Below are positions 1 through 7,992 of a DNA stretch of 64,000 bases, piece by piece. The stretch is from Paenibacillus_V sp046244365 (GTDB lineage: Bacteria; Bacillota; Bacilli; Paenibacillales; NBRC-103111). The notes under the pieces are model-generated. The model was not told where the DNA came from and made no database searches. It saw only the letters and a list, made by a program, of their open reading frames with translations. Each line of letters begins with the position of its first letter. The first letter of the stretch is position 1. Location: positions 3,596,001 through 3,660,000 of the forward strand of contig NZ_CP176395.1 in assembly GCF_046244365.1 (NCBI RefSeq), read 5' to 3'. A program made the translations under genes and the position numbers.

Positions 1-1883
1 GCTATATCGCCGGGCTGGACGGCCTGCGGGCCATCGCGGTGCTCGCCGTTATCCTGTATCATATTCATCCGGCTTGGGCGCCGGGCGGGCTGCTTGGCGT
101 CGGCGTATTCTTCGTACTGTCCGGTTACCTGATTACCGATATTATTGCGAACGAATGGAAAAAGACGGGCAGAATCGATCTGCAGAACTTCTGGCTGCGC
201 CGGTTTCGCCGGCTCATTCCCGCAATGCTCGCAATGATCGCATCGGTTCTGCTCTGGATGATGCTCTTTGACATATCGAGACTGCAGGCGATCGGCGGAG
301 ACGCGCTGGCGGCGGTCATGTATGTAAGCAATTGGCGGTTTATTTTTCATCAAGTGTCTTATTTCGAACAATTCGGCCCCCCTTCTCCTCTCGGACATTT
401 ATGGTCGCTTGCGGTCGAGGAGCAATTTTACTTGCTTTGGCCGTTCCTTCTTTCGCTTGGCCTTCGTTTCGCGCCGCGCCGCTGGCAATTGGCCGGCATG
501 ATACTGGTGGCCGCCGCCGTATCCGCAATAGCAATGGCGGTTATTTACGAGCCGGGGATCGATCCGAGCCGCGTTTATTACGGAACCGATACGAGAGCCT
601 TCGCTTTGCTGATCGGGGCGGCGCTTGCCGTGGTTTGGCCTAGCCGGAAGCTGGTCATCAAGGTTGCACCGGGCGTACGGTTGCTCATCGATGCGATCGG
701 CTGGGCGGGTTTGCTGTCCGTCCTGCTCATGATCGGGCTGACGGATCAGTACGACGGATTTCTATACCGCGGCGGGCTCGTGCTGCTATCCCTTGTGACG
801 GCAGCGGCCGTGGCTTCTATCGTTCATCCGGCTAGCAGCCTAAACCGGGCTCTGGGCTGGAAACCGCTTCAGTGGCTAGGCGTTCGTTCCTATGGGATCT
901 ATTTGTGGCATTATCCGGTTATCGCGTTAAGCGGTGACGCGGTGTCGGGCGGAGAGCTGAATATCGCGCGCGCCTTTCTGCAGCTGGCCGCAAGCTTCGG
1001 CCTCGCCGCCTTGTCGTGGAAGGTTATCGAAGAGCCGATTCGCCTGAGAGCTGCGGGAGCGGCTCCGTTCCGTTCGGGTGCGAAAAGCCGCAAAACGGGG
1101 GGCTTAAGAAGAACAAGCCGTTTTTTGGTTGCAGGATGCGCGTTTCTCGTCGTCGTGATGCTGAGCTTCGGCATCGCCCGTATTCCGGATGCGACGGCAA
1201 GCTATGAGTCGGAGGCTTTCGGATTAACGGAACCGCCTGAACCGGCACCGGCACCGACGCCGGCCCAGGAACAGTCCGAAGACAAACCCGCCGGAGATGC
1301 GGTTGCCCAGCAGCCTGCCGAGACCCCGAAGCCATCCGGTAAACCGGCCGAGCCTTCGGCGGCTCAGGGCTCCGGTTCTGCCGAAACGCAGGGCCAGGAG
1401 GGGAAAGAAGTGACGGTTATCGGCGATTCGGTTATGCTTGGCGTTTCGCCGTATCTTGAGGAACTTCTGCCCGGTATCGTAATCGATGCGAAGGTCGGCA
1501 GGCAGATGTCGCAAGCGCAAACTGCAGCGAATCAACTCCAATCGGAGAATAAGCTGGGGGATTTCGTCATCATTGAGCTCGGCACGAACGGAACGTTCGA
1601 TAAACCGCAGCTGGAGAAGCTGCTGAACTCGCTGGGGAAGGATCGGAGCATCCTTCTTGTCAATACCCGTGTCCCGCGGCCATGGGAGGATGATGTCAAC
1701 CAAAAGCTGGAGGATACGGCAGCTCTTTTTCCGAATGTGACCGTACTCGACTGGCATTCGGCCAGCAAAGGGAAGAGCGACTATTTCACCCGTGACGGCG
1801 TTCATCTGGAAGTAAGCGGCGCCAAGGCGTACGCTTCTCTCGTAGCGAAAGCGGTGGCCGACCGCACGAGCCGGGCAAGCTGA
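1..1883 (+). CDS. OatA-like membrane O-acyltransferase with C-terminal SGNH domain (5' end missing)
   Basis: The frame is open from the first bases of the window, reading YIAGLDGLRAIAVLAV, the usual N-terminal motif of acyltransferase family 3, so the true start lies just upstream. The membrane half carries GVFFVLSGYL and HLWSLAVEEQFYLLWP, followed by several hydrophobic segments. A long Pro/Ala/Glu linker then leads to an extracellular SGNH hydrolase domain with GDS, GTN and DGVH motifs holding the catalytic Ser, Asp and His. In this family (OatA and relatives) the membrane part moves acetyl groups across the membrane and the SGNH domain transfers them to peptidoglycan or another envelope sugar. 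The actual acceptor cannot be read from sequence. A strong hairpin terminator follows the stop. Confidence 0.9.
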   Translation, partial: YIAGLDGLRAIAVLAVILYHIHPAWAPGGLLGVGVFFVLSGYLITDIIANEWKKTGRIDLQNFWLRRFRRLIPAMLAMIASVLLWMMLFDISRLQAIGGDALAAVMYVSNWRFIFHQVSYFEQFGPPSPLGHLWSLAVEEQFYLLWPFLLSLGLRFAPRRWQLAGMILVAAAVSAIAMAVIYEPGIDPSRVYYGTDTRAFALLIGAALAVVWPSRKLVIKVAPGVRLLIDAIGWAGLLSVLLMIGLTDQYDGFLYRGGLVLLSLVTAAAVASIVHPASSLNRALGWKPLQWLGVRSYGIYLWHYPVIALSGDAVSGGELNIARAFLQLAASFGLAALSWKVIEEPIRLRAAGAAPFRSGAKSRKTGGLRRTSRFLVAGCAFLVVVMLSFGIARIPDATASYESEAFGLTEPPEPAPAPTPAQEQSEDKPAGDAVAQQPAETPKPSGKPAEPSAAQGSGSAETQGQEGKEVTVIGDSVMLGVSPYLEELLPGIVIDAKVGRQMSQAQTAANQLQSENKLGDFVIIELGTNGTFDKPQLEKLLNSLGKDRSILLVNTRVPRPWEDDVNQKLEDTAALFPNVTVLDWHSASKGKSDYFTRDGVHLEVSGAKAYASLVAKAVADRTSRAS

Positions 1884-1935
1884 GCACGGGATCGGGGGAA
1901 TCGTCAGACCCCGGATCGGATTCCTTCGAATCGCA

Positions 1936-1970
1936 ACAAAAAAAGCGCCCGCATCGGGCGCTTTTTTTGT
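1936..1970. terminator. Bidirectional intrinsic terminator
   Basis: The stem AGCGCCCG/CGGGCGCT is flanked by A-rich and T-rich runs on both sides, between two convergent genes (acyltransferase and YitT protein), so it can serve both strands. Confidence 0.85.
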
Positions 1971-1979
1971 TCCTGCGGG

Positions 1980-2864
1980 CTAATGGATGTCTTTCTTCTT
2001 GAAGTTGCCGCCTTTCACATCGTGGATATTGCCGATGGCGATGAAGGCGTTCGAATCGAATTCGTCCACGATTGACTTCAGCTTGGCTTCCTCCAAACGG
2101 GTAATGACGGTAAAGATAACCTTTTTCTCGTCTCCGGAAAAAGCGCCTTCCCCATGAAAATAAGTCACGCCTCGGCCGAGCCGATGCGTCAGCGCATCGC
2201 CGATATCCTGGTGGGCGTCGCTAATGATCCAGACGGATTTCGACTGATCGATGCCTTCGATCGTAATGTCGATCATCTTGAAGGCGATGTAATAGGCAAT
2301 CAGCGAGTACATAGCGTGGTCGAAGCCGAACACGAAGCCCGCGCTGCCCAGGATGAATACGTTGATCACCATGACGAATTCGCCGACGGAAAACATCGTT
2401 TTTTTGCTGACGAGGATCGCGACGATTTCGGTGCCGTCCAGCGATCCGCCGGAACGGATGACCATCCCTACGCCTACGCCGAGAATGATCCCGCCGAATA
2501 CGGCGGCAAGAAGCGGATCGTCCGTAAGCGGCTTTACCGGGATAAGCAGGGATGTGCCGATCGACATGAGTATGACCGCATAAAGGGTGGAGAGTGCGAA
2601 CGTCTTACCGATCTGCTTGTAGCCGATATACAGGAAGGGGATATTTAGGACGGTCAAAAAGATGCCCAGCGGCACGCCGAGCTCATGAGAAAGCATAATC
2701 GAGATACCGGTGACGCCGCCGTCGATGATTTGATTCGGCACGAGGAATATTTCGAGTCCGACCGAGAAAATAACGGCGCCTAGAGTCAGAAGAAGCATTC
2801 GTTTCACGATGTTGTAGAAAGACATTTTCCGATGCTGCGACGAACGGGCTGCTGCTTGGGACAT
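1980..2864 (-). CDS. YitT/YqfU-family membrane protein
   Basis: A 294-residue protein with five or more hydrophobic segments, including VGLEIFLVPNQIIDGGVTGI, typical of the DUF161 repeat of the YitT family. A soluble C-terminal DUF2179 domain covers roughly the last 80 residues (VIFTVITRLEEAKLKSIVDE). The family is common and often multicopy in Firmicutes, and its transported substrate is unknown. The ATG chosen lies 11 nt after AAGGAG. A GTG four codons upstream would directly abut that Shine-Dalgarno and is less likely. Confidence 0.9.
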   Translation of the reverse strand: MSQAAARSSQHRKMSFYNIVKRMLLLTLGAVIFSVGLEIFLVPNQIIDGGVTGISIMLSHELGVPLGIFLTVLNIPFLYIGYKQIGKTFALSTLYAVILMSIGTSLLIPVKPLTDDPLLAAVFGGIILGVGVGMVIRSGGSLDGTEIVAILVSKKTMFSVGEFVMVINVFILGSAGFVFGFDHAMYSLIAYYIAFKMIDITIEGIDQSKSVWIISDAHQDIGDALTHRLGRGVTYFHGEGAFSGDEKKVIFTVITRLEEAKLKSIVDEFDSNAFIAIGNIHDVKGGNFKKKDIH

Positions 2865-2982
2865 GCGCTCGATCACTCCTTGCTTTTCTGGTTGTTAGTA
2901 ATGCCCAGTAATGTCTATATCATGCTTGCGGCGGGTCCGATCCTGTTTTGAAAAACACTCCGCCCCTGCTCAGGAATGCAAA

Positions 2983-3010
2983 CGAGAACCGACCAATAAG
3001 GTCGGTTCTC
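2983..3010 (-). terminator. Hairpin downstream of the epimerase gene
   Basis: GAGAACCGACC and GGTCGGTTCTC form an 11-bp perfect stem with a five-base loop, just past the stop of the leftward gene. The T-tract on that strand is short, so termination strength is uncertain. Confidence 0.6.
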
Positions 3011-3013
3011 GGG

Positions 3014-3880
3014 TTATTTGCTGCTCCCATGAAAGGTCAGCTCCGTATGCAAAGATTCGTTCGGGCGGATCAGCGTCAATTCCGCTTTTCGGTTAAACTC
3101 GTCCGTCTTGGCCATCCAAGGCTCCACGCAGACGAAAGGCTTGCCGGGCACGCTCCACAAATACACATAGCCGAATTCCTCGCCATAAGTCATACGGATA
3201 CGGTGTCCGGCGGAAGGTTCGATTGCGATTTCCGGCTTGTTTGCGCCGATCAGAACGAAGGATTGATCCTGATCGGTCAAATCCAGCCGCCCGGCAAACG
3301 GTCTTTGTTCATTAACGCTGCAGTCGAGGTAAGAAGGAGCGTCGGTATCATAGGCAAGATTTTTGTCATCCGCTGCAAAATAAGGATGAAATCCCGCGTA
3401 CATCGGCATGTCCCGCTCCGATAAATTGCGGTATTCCTGCTTGATAGTTAGAGCGCCGTCCTTCAGAATATAGGTAAACGTCAGCTCGAAGTCGAACGGG
3501 TACGCTTCCTTCGTCTCGGGCGTGCTGCCAAGCTTTAGAGTCAAAGAGGCCTGCCCGTCGTCATTCGTCGAGACAACCTCCCATGGCATCATTCTGGCGA
3601 AGCCGTGATTTTTCATTCGGTAGGTTGTTCCTTCCCATTCGTACCGTTCGTCGGGCAACTGGCCGCAGATAGGGAAGAGGATGGGATTTCCGCCCCGGAT
3701 GTTGGCGGTAGGCGGATAGAAGGTTTCTTTATCCAAGTAAAGGAATTCATGACCGTTCGCTTCATAGCTTAGCATGATTCCGCCGCGCTCCGGACAGATG
3801 CTCACCTTGGAAGCGGTGGAGGATTCGATCAATTCGTAAATCGTATAGGTATCGAGATAGGTATGTACACGGTAAGACAC
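3014..3880 (-). CDS. Aldose 1-epimerase family protein
   Basis: A 288-residue cytosolic protein of the galactose mutarotase-like fold. Visible features are an N-terminal beta region, GGNPILFPICGQLP, MKNHGFAR with the conserved His expected to act in catalysis, and YAGFHPYF, which supplies another conserved His. Enzymes of this type interconvert alpha and beta anomers of free or phosphorylated hexoses. The exact sugar is not predictable. A GTG start is used, ten bases after GAGGAG. Upstream on the same strand lie a strong promoter and then a terminator at 3969-4006, so expression may depend on readthrough. Confidence 0.88.
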   Translation of the reverse strand: MSYRVHTYLDTYTIYELIESSTASKVSICPERGGIMLSYEANGHEFLYLDKETFYPPTANIRGGNPILFPICGQLPDERYEWEGTTYRMKNHGFARMMPWEVVSTNDDGQASLTLKLGSTPETKEAYPFDFELTFTYILKDGALTIKQEYRNLSERDMPMYAGFHPYFAADDKNLAYDTDAPSYLDCSVNEQRPFAGRLDLTDQDQSFVLIGANKPEIAIEPSAGHRIRMTYGEEFGYVYLWSVPGKPFVCVEPWMAKTDEFNRKAELTLIRPNESLHTELTFHGSSK

Positions 3881-3968
3881 GCTTGTCCATCTCCTCTTAA
3901 ATAAGCTTTCATGATCAAGGATAGCATACGAGGGGGCGAATGTCTCGCGTAAGCGAATGAGGGGAGCA

Positions 3969-4006
3969 ACAAAAAAAGCTGTCCCCGAATCGTTCAGGAA
4001 CAGCTT
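3969..4006 (-). terminator. Leader terminator on the minus strand
   Basis: AAGCTGT and ACAGCTT arms close a stem whose inner part pairs TCC with GGG. On the minus strand it is followed by seven T residues. It sits between a strong leftward promoter and the epimerase gene. A weaker T-run on the plus side suggests partial activity there too. Confidence 0.65.
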
Positions 4007-4089
4007 GTCTATTTTTTGGTTATTGATTGTTGGAGCAGGATTTGTTATAATGTCGGATAGCAGTATTTAAGATTTGTATTTCATTTTCC
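3970..4089 (-). ncRNA. Candidate short terminated transcript (sRNA or attenuated leader)
   Basis: A near-consensus minus-strand promoter (4096-4124) and an intrinsic terminator (3969-4006) bracket about 120 nt without a gene. The only reading frame is a five-codon ATG frame near the 5' end (MKYKS). No known riboswitch or T-box motif was recognised. It could be an independent small RNA or a leader of the epimerase gene controlled by termination. The assignment rests only on promoter and terminator signals. Confidence 0.35.
4023..4051 (+). promoter_or_regulatory. Sigma-A-type promoter for the rpoD-like gene
   Basis: TTGATT and TATAAT are separated by 17 bases. Predicted transcription starts near 4058, about 135 bases before the sigma-factor start codon. 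The transcript would overlap the opposing minus-strand transcript by about 30 bases. Confidence 0.55.
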
Positions 4090-4095
4090 CACTAT

Positions 4096-4124
4096 ATAAT
4101 ACCACAAAAAAGGCGCTGTGTCAA
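4096..4124 (-). promoter_or_regulatory. Strong sigma-A-type promoter on the minus strand
   Basis: A perfect TTGACA (4124-4119) and TATTAT (4101-4096) are spaced by 17 bases on the minus strand, pointing toward the short terminated transcript and the epimerase gene. Confidence 0.65.
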
Positions 4125-4193
4125 CCTGCAACAGAAGCTTCCGCACCGGCGTCGTAGAGATGAAGATTTCGTTTGTACTGGAGGAGGGGCTGG

Positions 4194-5180
4194 ATGAATA
4201 CAGACAATCCGCGTAAAGAATCAGGAGCAGAACATGCTTTTGACCAAGCAAAAGAGCAGCTGTCCGCACAAGAGTTTGGCGGCTCCGCACCAGCTGACGC
4301 CTCGCATGACGATTTTCATTTTGGGGACGATTTTACTTTGCCTCCGGGCGTCAAAATCGATGATCCCGTCCGTATGTACTTAAAGGAAATCGGACGAGTG
4401 CCGCTCCTTTCGGCCGAGGGAGAAGTGGGTTTGGCGATAAGGATCGAGCAGGGCGACGAGGAAGCGAAGCGGCGTCTCGCCGAAGCGAACCTCCGACTTG
4501 TCGTCAGTATCGCGAGAAGGTATGTTGGCCGCGGCATGCTGTTCCTGGATTTGATTCAGGAAGGCAACATGGGGCTCATGAAAGCGGTCGAGAAGTTCGA
4601 CCATTCCAAAGGCTTCAAGTTCAGCACGTATGCGACGTGGTGGGTAAGGCAGGCCATTACGCGCGCCATCGCCGACCAGGCGAGAACGATTCGCATTCCG
4701 GTTCATATGGTGGAAACGATCAATAAGCTCGTCCGCGTCACCAGGCAGCTGGTGCAGGAAATCGGGCGTGAGCCGACGCCGGAAGAAATCGCGAAGGAAA
4801 TGGATCTCACCGTAGACAAAGTCCGGGAAATTATGAAAATCGCGCAAGAGCCGGTTTCGCTGGAAACGCCGATCGGCGAAGAGAACGACTCGAATTTGGG
4901 CGACTTTATAGAAGACCAGGATGCGCCCGCTCCGGCTGACGCCGCGGCTTTCGAGCTGCTGAAGGAACAGCTTGAAGATGTGCTCGATACGCTTACGGAA
5001 CGCGAGGAGAACGTGCTTCGCCTTCGTTTTGGGCTCGATGACGGCCGCACGCGTACGCTTGAAGAAGTCGGACAAGTATTCGGCGTGACGAGAGAACGGA
5101 TTCGTCAAATCGAAGCGAAGGCGCTGCGCAAGCTGAGGCATCCAAGCCGCAGCAAGCGGCTGAAGGACTTTTTGGAATAA
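4194..5180 (+). CDS. rpoD: RpoD/SigA-type RNA polymerase sigma factor lacking most of region 1.1
   Basis: A 328-residue group 1/2 sigma factor. Regions 1.2 to 4.2 are intact: PVRMYLKEIGRVPLL (1.2), FSTYATWWVRQAITRAIADQ (2.3-2.4), REPTPEEIAKEMDL (3) and GVTRERIRQIEAKALRKLR (4.2 helix-turn-helix). It should direct core polymerase to TTGACA/TATAAT promoters. The N-terminus retains FDQAKEQL, like the first helix of Bacillus SigA region 1.1, and then jumps to an acidic stretch and LPPGVKIDDP. The rest of region 1.1 is missing (B. subtilis SigA is 371 residues). The start is the ATG seven bases after GGAGGAGG. No dnaG lies upstream, unlike the usual rpoD locus, so this may be a second principal-type sigma factor. 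Confidence 0.9.
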   Translation: MNTDNPRKESGAEHAFDQAKEQLSAQEFGGSAPADASHDDFHFGDDFTLPPGVKIDDPVRMYLKEIGRVPLLSAEGEVGLAIRIEQGDEEAKRRLAEANLRLVVSIARRYVGRGMLFLDLIQEGNMGLMKAVEKFDHSKGFKFSTYATWWVRQAITRAIADQARTIRIPVHMVETINKLVRVTRQLVQEIGREPTPEEIAKEMDLTVDKVREIMKIAQEPVSLETPIGEENDSNLGDFIEDQDAPAPADAAAFELLKEQLEDVLDTLTEREENVLRLRFGLDDGRTRTLEEVGQVFGVTRERIRQIEAKALRKLRHPSRSKRLKDFLE

Positions 5181-5209
5181 ACAAGAGCGGATAAGGATGG
5201 TGAGCATGC

Positions 5210-5440
5210 ATGGAAACCGGATTTCTGATTCGTTGCCTCAAATGCGGCGAGCAGCTTAAAGTCATACCGGGTAAGCGTCAATACCGCAATGAACGTATCG
5301 TTTTCGGTACGGACAATTACGGAGCGGATCAAATCTCTTGCGAGTGCGGAAATGCTCTTGACGAATATAGCAAGTTTGAGGGCGCAGAGACGGAATCCGA
5401 AGGCGAGTTTACCGTAGAATGGCGCGATATATCCAAATAA
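5210..5440 (+). CDS. Small zinc-ribbon-like hypothetical protein
   Basis: A 76-residue protein starting 29 bases after the sigma-factor stop. CLKCGEQL near the N-terminus and CECGNAL near residue 46 give a CxxC...CxC arrangement that could bind zinc, and the C-terminus is acidic. A GGTGAG-like ribosome site precedes the ATG and an intrinsic terminator follows. It is probably cotranscribed with the sigma factor. The family was not recognised and no function is inferred. Confidence 0.6.
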   Translation: METGFLIRCLKCGEQLKVIPGKRQYRNERIVFGTDNYGADQISCECGNALDEYSKFEGAETESEGEFTVEWRDISK

Positions 5441-5467
5441 GCGCTTGAGACCGATTAACGATTAGAC

Positions 5468-5495
5468 AGCCGGATCCATTTGGATTCGGCTTTTT
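5468..5495 (+). terminator. Intrinsic terminator after the sigma-factor/zinc-ribbon unit
   Basis: AGCCGGATCC and GGATTCGGCT pair with one mismatch around a four-base loop and are followed by a T-run. Confidence 0.75.
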
Positions 5496-5624
5496 GGCGT
5501 TCCGTTACGCGGGAATGTCGACAGCATGGAAAAAACGGTTAGAGCCAAACTGTACCGTGTCCTTGCGTCTAGTCCTGCTTATACTGAAGAGGCAAGCATT
5601 TTTGATTCGGAAGGATGATGTTAA

Positions 5625-5678
5625 ATGTCCATTGAAGCCATTGCGAGACCCCACCCTTTTACAGGTGTCCTCGAATAG
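5625..5678 (+). CDS. Leader peptide upstream of rsgA (candidate)
   Basis: A 17-codon frame encodes MSIEAIARPHPFTGVLE. It is preceded by AAGGA nine bases before the ATG and stops 73 bases before the rsgA start codon. Its codons 11 to 16 coincide with the first arm of a hairpin whose second arm can alternatively sequester the rsgA ribosome binding site. This is the layout of a translational attenuator, but translation of the frame is not shown by sequence alone. Confidence 0.45.
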   Translation: MSIEAIARPHPFTGVLE

Positions 5679-5742
5679 AAGAAGTCCGGCAAGAGGATTC
5701 CTGTAAAAACGTCAGGCTATGACGAAACTATTTTACAGGAGG
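5657..5742 (+). promoter_or_regulatory. Three-arm RNA switch overlapping the rsgA ribosome binding site (candidate)
   Basis: Arm 1 (5657-5672) pairs with arm 2 (5693-5708) in 9 + 5 Watson-Crick pairs around a small internal defect. Part of arm 2 (5699-5708) also pairs perfectly over 10 bp with arm 3 (5731-5740), which contains most of the AGGAGG ribosome site (5737-5742). The two structures exclude each other. TTTTACAGG occurs identically in arms 1 and 3. A ribosome on the leader frame would cover arm 1 and favour occlusion of the rsgA start. Confidence 0.5.
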
Positions 5743-5751
5743 ATCCCCACT

Positions 5752-6831
5752 ATGAATTTGGAAGCTATGGGCTGGAACCCGAAATGGGAGGAAGCCTTTG
5801 CGCCTTATCGGGAAAAAGGTTATACGGCGGGCCGCGTAGCGTTAGAGCATAAACATATGTACCGCGTGTATACGGAGCACGGCGACGTATTGGCCGAGAT
5901 ATCGGGCAAAATGAGGCATGAAGCGCTCGGACGCGGAGATTACCCGGCTGTCGGCGATTGGCTCGCGCTGTCGCTGCGGCTGGACGAAGGGCGCGCTACG
6001 ATCCATGGCGTGCTGCCTCGCTTCAGCAAATTTTCGCGCAAGGTGGCCGGAGCGGTCGTCGATGAGCAGATCGTCGCGGCCAATGTGGATACCGTCTTTC
6101 TTGTGAACGCGCTGAACCAGGATTTCAATCTGCGGCGTATCGAGAGGTATTTGACGCTGGCTTGGGAGAGCGGAGCGAATCCGGTACTTGTACTCAGCAA
6201 AGCCGATCTATGCGCGGATATCGAAGCGGCGGTTGCCGAGACGGAATCCATTGCGATGGGCGTACCGATTCATGCGGTCAGTCATCTGGACGGCACGGAG
6301 GCGCTGTCCCCTTACGTGCGCAAGGGTCAAACCGTCGCGTTGATCGGATCTTCGGGAGTCGGCAAATCGACGCTCATCAACCGGCTATACGGCAGAGACG
6401 TTCAACTGACCGGCGACATTCGCGACGGGGACGATCGCGGCAAGCATACGACCACGCACAGGGAGCTGGTCATGCTCCCGGACGGCGGTCTGCTGATCGA
6501 TACGCCCGGAATGCGCGAGCTGCAGCTATGGGACGCGGATGAAGGAATGAACGCTTCTTTCCAGGATGTCGAGGAGCTTGCGCAGCAGTGCTTCTACCAG
6601 GATTGCCGGCATGACAAGGAGCCGAATTGCGCCGTCAAGTCTGCGCTTCTAGACGGATCGCTTAACCGCAGCCGGTATGACAACTACTTGAAGCTGCAGC
6701 GGGAGCTGGCCTATTTGGCTCGCAAGGAAAGCAAAGCGCTGAAGTCGGCTGAAAAGGACAAATGGAAGAAGCTCAGCCAGGCGGGCCAATCGGCAGCGCT
6801 GAATAAGAGATATGAACGCCCGGACACTTAG
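5752..6831 (+). CDS. rsgA: Ribosome small subunit-dependent GTPase RsgA
   Basis: A 359-residue circularly permuted GTPase that in other bacteria checks late 30S subunit maturation. An N-terminal OB-fold region is followed by G4 SKAD (149-152), P-loop GSSGVGKST (199-207), the G2 segment GKHTTTH (230-236), G3 DTPG (250-253), and a zinc finger with Cys280, Cys285, His287 and Cys293. All key residues are present. It is longer than the approximately 300-residue YloQ type found in the prkC operon, so it may be a second copy. The start follows AGGAGG by nine bases. That ribosome site is part of a possible hairpin fed by a leader peptide. Confidence 0.92.
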   Translation: MNLEAMGWNPKWEEAFAPYREKGYTAGRVALEHKHMYRVYTEHGDVLAEISGKMRHEALGRGDYPAVGDWLALSLRLDEGRATIHGVLPRFSKFSRKVAGAVVDEQIVAANVDTVFLVNALNQDFNLRRIERYLTLAWESGANPVLVLSKADLCADIEAAVAETESIAMGVPIHAVSHLDGTEALSPYVRKGQTVALIGSSGVGKSTLINRLYGRDVQLTGDIRDGDDRGKHTTTHRELVMLPDGGLLIDTPGMRELQLWDADEGMNASFQDVEELAQQCFYQDCRHDKEPNCAVKSALLDGSLNRSRYDNYLKLQRELAYLARKESKALKSAEKDKWKKLSQAGQSAALNKRYERPDT

Positions 6832-6845
6832 CTCCGGGCTTTTTT
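6818..6845 (+). terminator. Intrinsic terminator overlapping the rsgA stop
   Basis: GCCCGGA and TCCGGGC pair around a loop that contains the TAG stop codon of rsgA, followed by a T-run. Confidence 0.8.
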
Positions 6846-6876
6846 AACGATTCAGAAAGGTTATCTCCGCTGATTT

Positions 6877-7824
6877 TCATCGTCTCGGCAAACGCACGGC
6901 ATCCGAAGACGCCGTTAGGCGTTTATCTTTGTCCTTCTGTCCGCTGAGGGAGCGAGAACCCCCTTCGGCTAACAGCCGGAATTGTCCGGGCGGCATCCCC
7001 TTCACAATCGTGAACGCACGCGTAAAATAATGCACGGAGCCGAAGCCGGTGGCTTCGGCGATTTCTTTGATGGGGCTGGCAGTCGTTTGCAGCATATGGG
7101 CGGCTTGGCGGACTCTCTCCGATCGGACAAAACCGGAGAATGACTCGTGTATGCCTTCCGCAAACAGACGGGACAAGTGCCGCTCCGATAGGTTCAAGTA
7201 GGAGGCGACGGTTTTAAGCGAAAGCGGCTCCGCAAGATTGTCCCTGACGAACAGCTTCGCCTGCCGCAGCAAGGCATTGGCACGGCTTTGTTTCGCTTCG
7301 GACACTTTCGTCTGTTGGCCGAACAAACCGGCGAAGGAATGCAGCAAGGAGTGGGCGAGCGCAGGCAAAGCTTCGGCAGGCATCGCCCGTTCTTCATTTT
7401 CCGGAATAAGCAGCGATTTCCAAAGCAAGGCGGTAGGCGTCACGTCACCGTCATCCACACATATTTCCGCCTTTGCGGTCAAGGCGCGGTACAGCTCGCT
7501 GTGAGCGGCGGACGTACCCGCCTCATCCACTTCGAACGCCACATAGAGCAGATATAATCCTTTCTCCGTACGAATTTGATGAACGGCACCCGGCCGCGAG
7601 CAAAACAACGTTCCTTTCCGCAAACGATGCACGATCCCTTCGTCCATATAAGAACCTTCTCCGTCAAGCACATAACAAATCTCGAAGAAGGAGTGCTTAT
7701 GAACCGGGTTATCGAACAACTGAGGGACAACCCCCCAATAATGAACGCGAAACGAAAGTCCGGTCCCGGCAAGAACGGAGGCATGAAGGTTTAACATCGT
7801 TTCGCTTTCCGCAGCTTTATACAT
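6877..7824 (-). CDS. AraC-family transcriptional regulator
   Basis: A 315-residue regulator with an N-terminal cupin-like sensor (HKHSFFEICYVLDGEGSY near residues 43-60, and GTLFCSRPGAVHQI). The C-terminal double helix-turn-helix includes LSLKTVASYLNLSERHLSRL and IKEIAEATGFGSVHYFTRAF. AAAGGAG precedes the ATG. It is transcribed divergently from the PhyH-family dioxygenase, 168 bases away, which is its most likely target. Regulators of this class usually bind a sugar or related small ligand. The ligand here is unknown. Confidence 0.88.
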   Translation of the reverse strand: MYKAAESETMLNLHASVLAGTGLSFRVHYWGVVPQLFDNPVHKHSFFEICYVLDGEGSYMDEGIVHRLRKGTLFCSRPGAVHQIRTEKGLYLLYVAFEVDEAGTSAAHSELYRALTAKAEICVDDGDVTPTALLWKSLLIPENEERAMPAEALPALAHSLLHSFAGLFGQQTKVSEAKQSRANALLRQAKLFVRDNLAEPLSLKTVASYLNLSERHLSRLFAEGIHESFSGFVRSERVRQAAHMLQTTASPIKEIAEATGFGSVHYFTRAFTIVKGMPPGQFRLLAEGGSRSLSGQKDKDKRLTASSDAVRLPRR

Positions 7825-7992
7825 GCAACCGCTCCTTTACTTGCGGAATATGATGTTCCGCTCTAGCACCCGATGGCCGAATAAGACAAAAATCTGTCCT
7901 TTGCAAGCAAAGACGCTATTTCGCCGTATCCCTATAATAGGATTATACTTTACGGTTCATCATTCTGCATGACCGAATGGGGAGGGATATCG

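Noticed and set aside
5494..5706. 70-codon frame in the rsgA leader
   Set aside because: It has no ribosome site, begins inside the preceding terminator, and occupies the same RNA as the better supported 17-codon leader frame in another phase.
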